DNA of 31,857 nucleotides, from positions 1-31,857 of the forward strand of contig BLJB01000358.1 in NCBI GenBank assembly GCA_013423325.1, written 5' to 3'. The number at the start of each line of letters is the position of its first letter. The first letter of the stretch is position 1. Of this stretch, positions 30,023-31,857 are shown in pieces. This DNA comes from Usnea hakonensis (taxonomy: Eukaryota; Ascomycota; Lecanoromycetes; Lecanorales; Parmeliaceae). A program made the position numbers and the translations under genes. The notes under the pieces are model-generated. The model worked only from the letters and a program-made list of their open reading frames with translations, made no database searches and was not told where the DNA came from.

Positions 30023-31594
30023 ATGGAGGGACGCTTATTCCAATCCATGGTTGACAGTGGCAACGAGGCGTACGAAGCACGCAAGCGACTTGGGGTGGGA
30101 GTAGAGGGGAGCGGAGCAATCGATAGTGGTAGAGGAGGTAAGGTGGTGGTAGGAGAAACGCGTCAAGAATATACGACTTAGGCCCCTAATCAGCCGGTAG
30201 GGGGGGCGACTAATAGGAGGAGCCTCGGGAGAAGCCAGGTAAATAGGAAGGAATAAGCGAGTAACGCTATCGCTACGTTAGAAGCTATCAAAAATACGCC
30301 GTTTAGAGAGCTTAGTACGGCCGTATAGGAGGCGTATACGAAGAACCTGGGAGGTATCTAGACCTTTATTAAAGGATAGTAAATCGACCTCGAAGCCTAC
30401 GCGTAGAGGGAAGCACGTAGGCCCTAGAGCCTAGTAGATAGTAGGGCGAGTACTCCGACCCTCTAGGGCTCCCTAGGGGGATACTAGAGCAAAGGTAACC
30501 CCTTTACGGGGTTACTAATATAGAATACGAGGAGAGGGCTAGTAGTATAGGCCTAGAGGGAGATAACGGAAGAGTCTAGGCGGATAAGATAACTCCTAGT
30601 TAGAATAGAGGAGGAAGGGGAGAGGATATCTACTACGGGGGTAACTAGCGAGAACCTCGTCGCGTCCTTCAAGATAGTAGGATACGCGTTAGAAGATATC
30701 GTGATAGCGCGGCGACTAAAGAGCGGGGATATAGAACTCTAGACGGCTAGCGCGAAGGCGAAGGAGCTACTAGAGGGAGACCTAATCTAGGCCACTAAGA
30801 AATTTAAGACCGCGAAGGTAGTAAAGAGGACCTATATCGTAGTAGTATACAGGATAAGGATTAAGGCGATAGATACGGAGAATAAGGAAGCCGTAAAGAA
30901 GAAGATATAAGAGGATAATGGGAGACTATATCTAGGCCTAGACGTAGTAAAGGCGAAGTGGATAGCGAGCGCGAGGAGACCGGCGCTAGGAGGGGGTAAG
31001 AAAAGGTACTCGTCGCTGATTATCGATGTTGCTATGGAAGAAATAGCCTCCGGACTAATATTAAGAGGCCTAGTCGAGGCGGGGGAGGCGAAGGAGGTAT
31101 CGTACTATATATACGGAGCGGTATAGTACTTTAATTACTAGGAGTAGGGCTATATAGTAGCCCACTACAAAAATGAGACTAGATATGCCGAGTATAACTA
31201 GAAGCACGATACTAGGGAGTATAATAAGGTAGCTCCGGGGGCCCTTAGAGTATACGCGGTATGCGGCGGCAGGGGCTACGTAGCGTACTAGAGGATATAC
31301 CCGAGAAAGAGGTAAGAGACCGAGAAGGTCGCAAGAAAGCTAATACTAAGGCTAATAATAACCTCTAACCTAGGAGGGGTAAGGCCTACCGAAGCGCCGA
31401 AGACTATTAATGGATTCACGGTAGTTCCGTCTAGGAAGAAGAGAATACGAGATATAACTAACGCGGGAAGCGGTCGCGAAGAGGAAGACTCCGGGACGCT
31501 TAGAAGAGCTCCTAGAGTAGAAAGACCGGGAAGATTTATAATAAAGGAGGTTAGCCAAACGTCGCTACGGATCCTATCCGGGATAGGAACCTAG
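30023..31594 (+). pseudogene. LINE L3 ORF1, Gag-like RNA-binding protein (dead)
   Basis: The frame opens with ATG at 30023 and is intact for 52 codons to a TAG at 30179, then continues in the same phase with RIP-type stops. A basic C-terminal part holds three CCHC knuckles at about 31126-31310: Y-F-N-Y..(E)..G-Y-I-V-A-H-Y, then Y-A-E-Y..K-H-D-T..Y, then V-C-G-G-R-G-Y-V-A. Most Cys and some His codons are read as Tyr, but the third keeps one Cys. This arrangement is typical of fungal LINE ORF1. The TAG at 31592 may be the true stop or a mutated codon; the frame may run on to about 31717. Confidence 0.8.
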
Positions 31595-31629
31595 GGACTA
31601 ACGGGGGTAGCCTAACTATCCGAGTCCTA

Positions 31630-31857
31630 GGAAGTCTAGATATAAGATACCTAAGAATAGAACTCTTAGTTACTAAACTCCCTATAATAGAAAGCTAGAC
31701 CCTAATAATACTATAGTATAATATAAGAGGCGAACTGGGAACGATAATAGCGCTACTTAATAACTTAGAGGTAAAGTAGACTAACGTCTTAGTAATCTAG
31801 GAACCTTAGTAGAATATATATACGAAGTTATTATATAACCCGGGAACTAGCGAATTC
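31630..31857 (+). pseudogene. LINE L3 ORF2, start of endonuclease (partial, dead)
   Basis: This is the N-terminal part of ORF2, cut by the window end. The motifs Q-Y-N-x-R-G-E-L-G (about 31715-31740) and V-L-V-I-x-E-P (about 31785-31808) mark the start of the apurinic-type endonuclease, matching L1 near 3651 and 3730. Stops of TAG type are present. The start codon is not defined. Confidence 0.75.

Larger units (their letters stand above)
30000..31857 (+). mobile_element. LINE L3, 5' part, runs off the window
   Basis: This is a Tad1-like LINE inserted in Copia B, truncated by the window end within the endonuclease. The leader of about 23 bp ends in the ATG at 30023. RIP is milder than in L1. 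The first 150 bases are almost unmutated, after which TAG and TAA stops appear regularly. Confidence 0.9.

Noticed and set aside
31370..31558. 62-codon minus-strand open frame
   Set aside because: It is antisense to the basic end of LINE ORF1 and has no independent support.

Overview
This window reads as an AT-rich, gene-poor block from a filamentous ascomycete (Pezizomycotina). It is built almost entirely from retrotransposons damaged by repeat-induced point mutation (RIP). CpA and TpG are scarce and TpA is abundant. The relic coding frames keep their phase but are filled with TAG and TAA codons where CAG, CAA and TGG would be expected. I see no intact host gene, no tRNA or rRNA gene and no CRISPR array. 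The host group is inferred from the RIP signature and the element families; I cannot name a species.

Left part (1-9243). A reverse-strand 5' end of a Tad1-like LINE (1-211) runs off the window. AT-rich sequence without readable genes follows, broken by a lightly mutated island with short hairpins (about 1081-1600). A full-length but dead LINE occupies about 1943-7208: ORF1 with three CCHC knuckles, then ORF2 with endonuclease, reverse transcriptase and a C-terminal zinc knuckle, and an ATCCA-type tail. From 7209 to 9243 lies unclassified RIPed DNA with two minisatellites and an inverted repeat.

Right part (9244-31857). This can be parsed as one old plus-strand Ty1/Copia element ('Copia B') broken by five nested insertions. 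They are: a chimeric LINE on the minus strand (9419-10670, 13-bp target duplication); a second chimeric LINE on the plus strand (11077-13530, 13-bp duplication); a complete minus-strand Copia ('Copia C', 14611-29662, target duplication TATTT); a complete plus-strand Copia inside C ('Copia A', 18274-25755, duplication TATCT); and a plus-strand LINE at about 30000 that leaves the window in its endonuclease domain. The degree of RIP follows the nesting: B is worst, C intermediate, A mildest.

Copia A is the best template for the family. It has 133-bp LTRs, a primer-binding site matching the anticodon half of initiator Met-tRNA, a long leader, an extra open frame before gag, one continuous gag-protease-integrase-RT-RNase H frame ending at 24827, and a long 3' untranslated part. 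The most notable points are that C entered B and A entered C only 12 bp apart in the same integrase codons, and that two LINE insertions carry unrelated 5' modules, as expected from template switching. I found no defence, biosynthetic or other cellular system.
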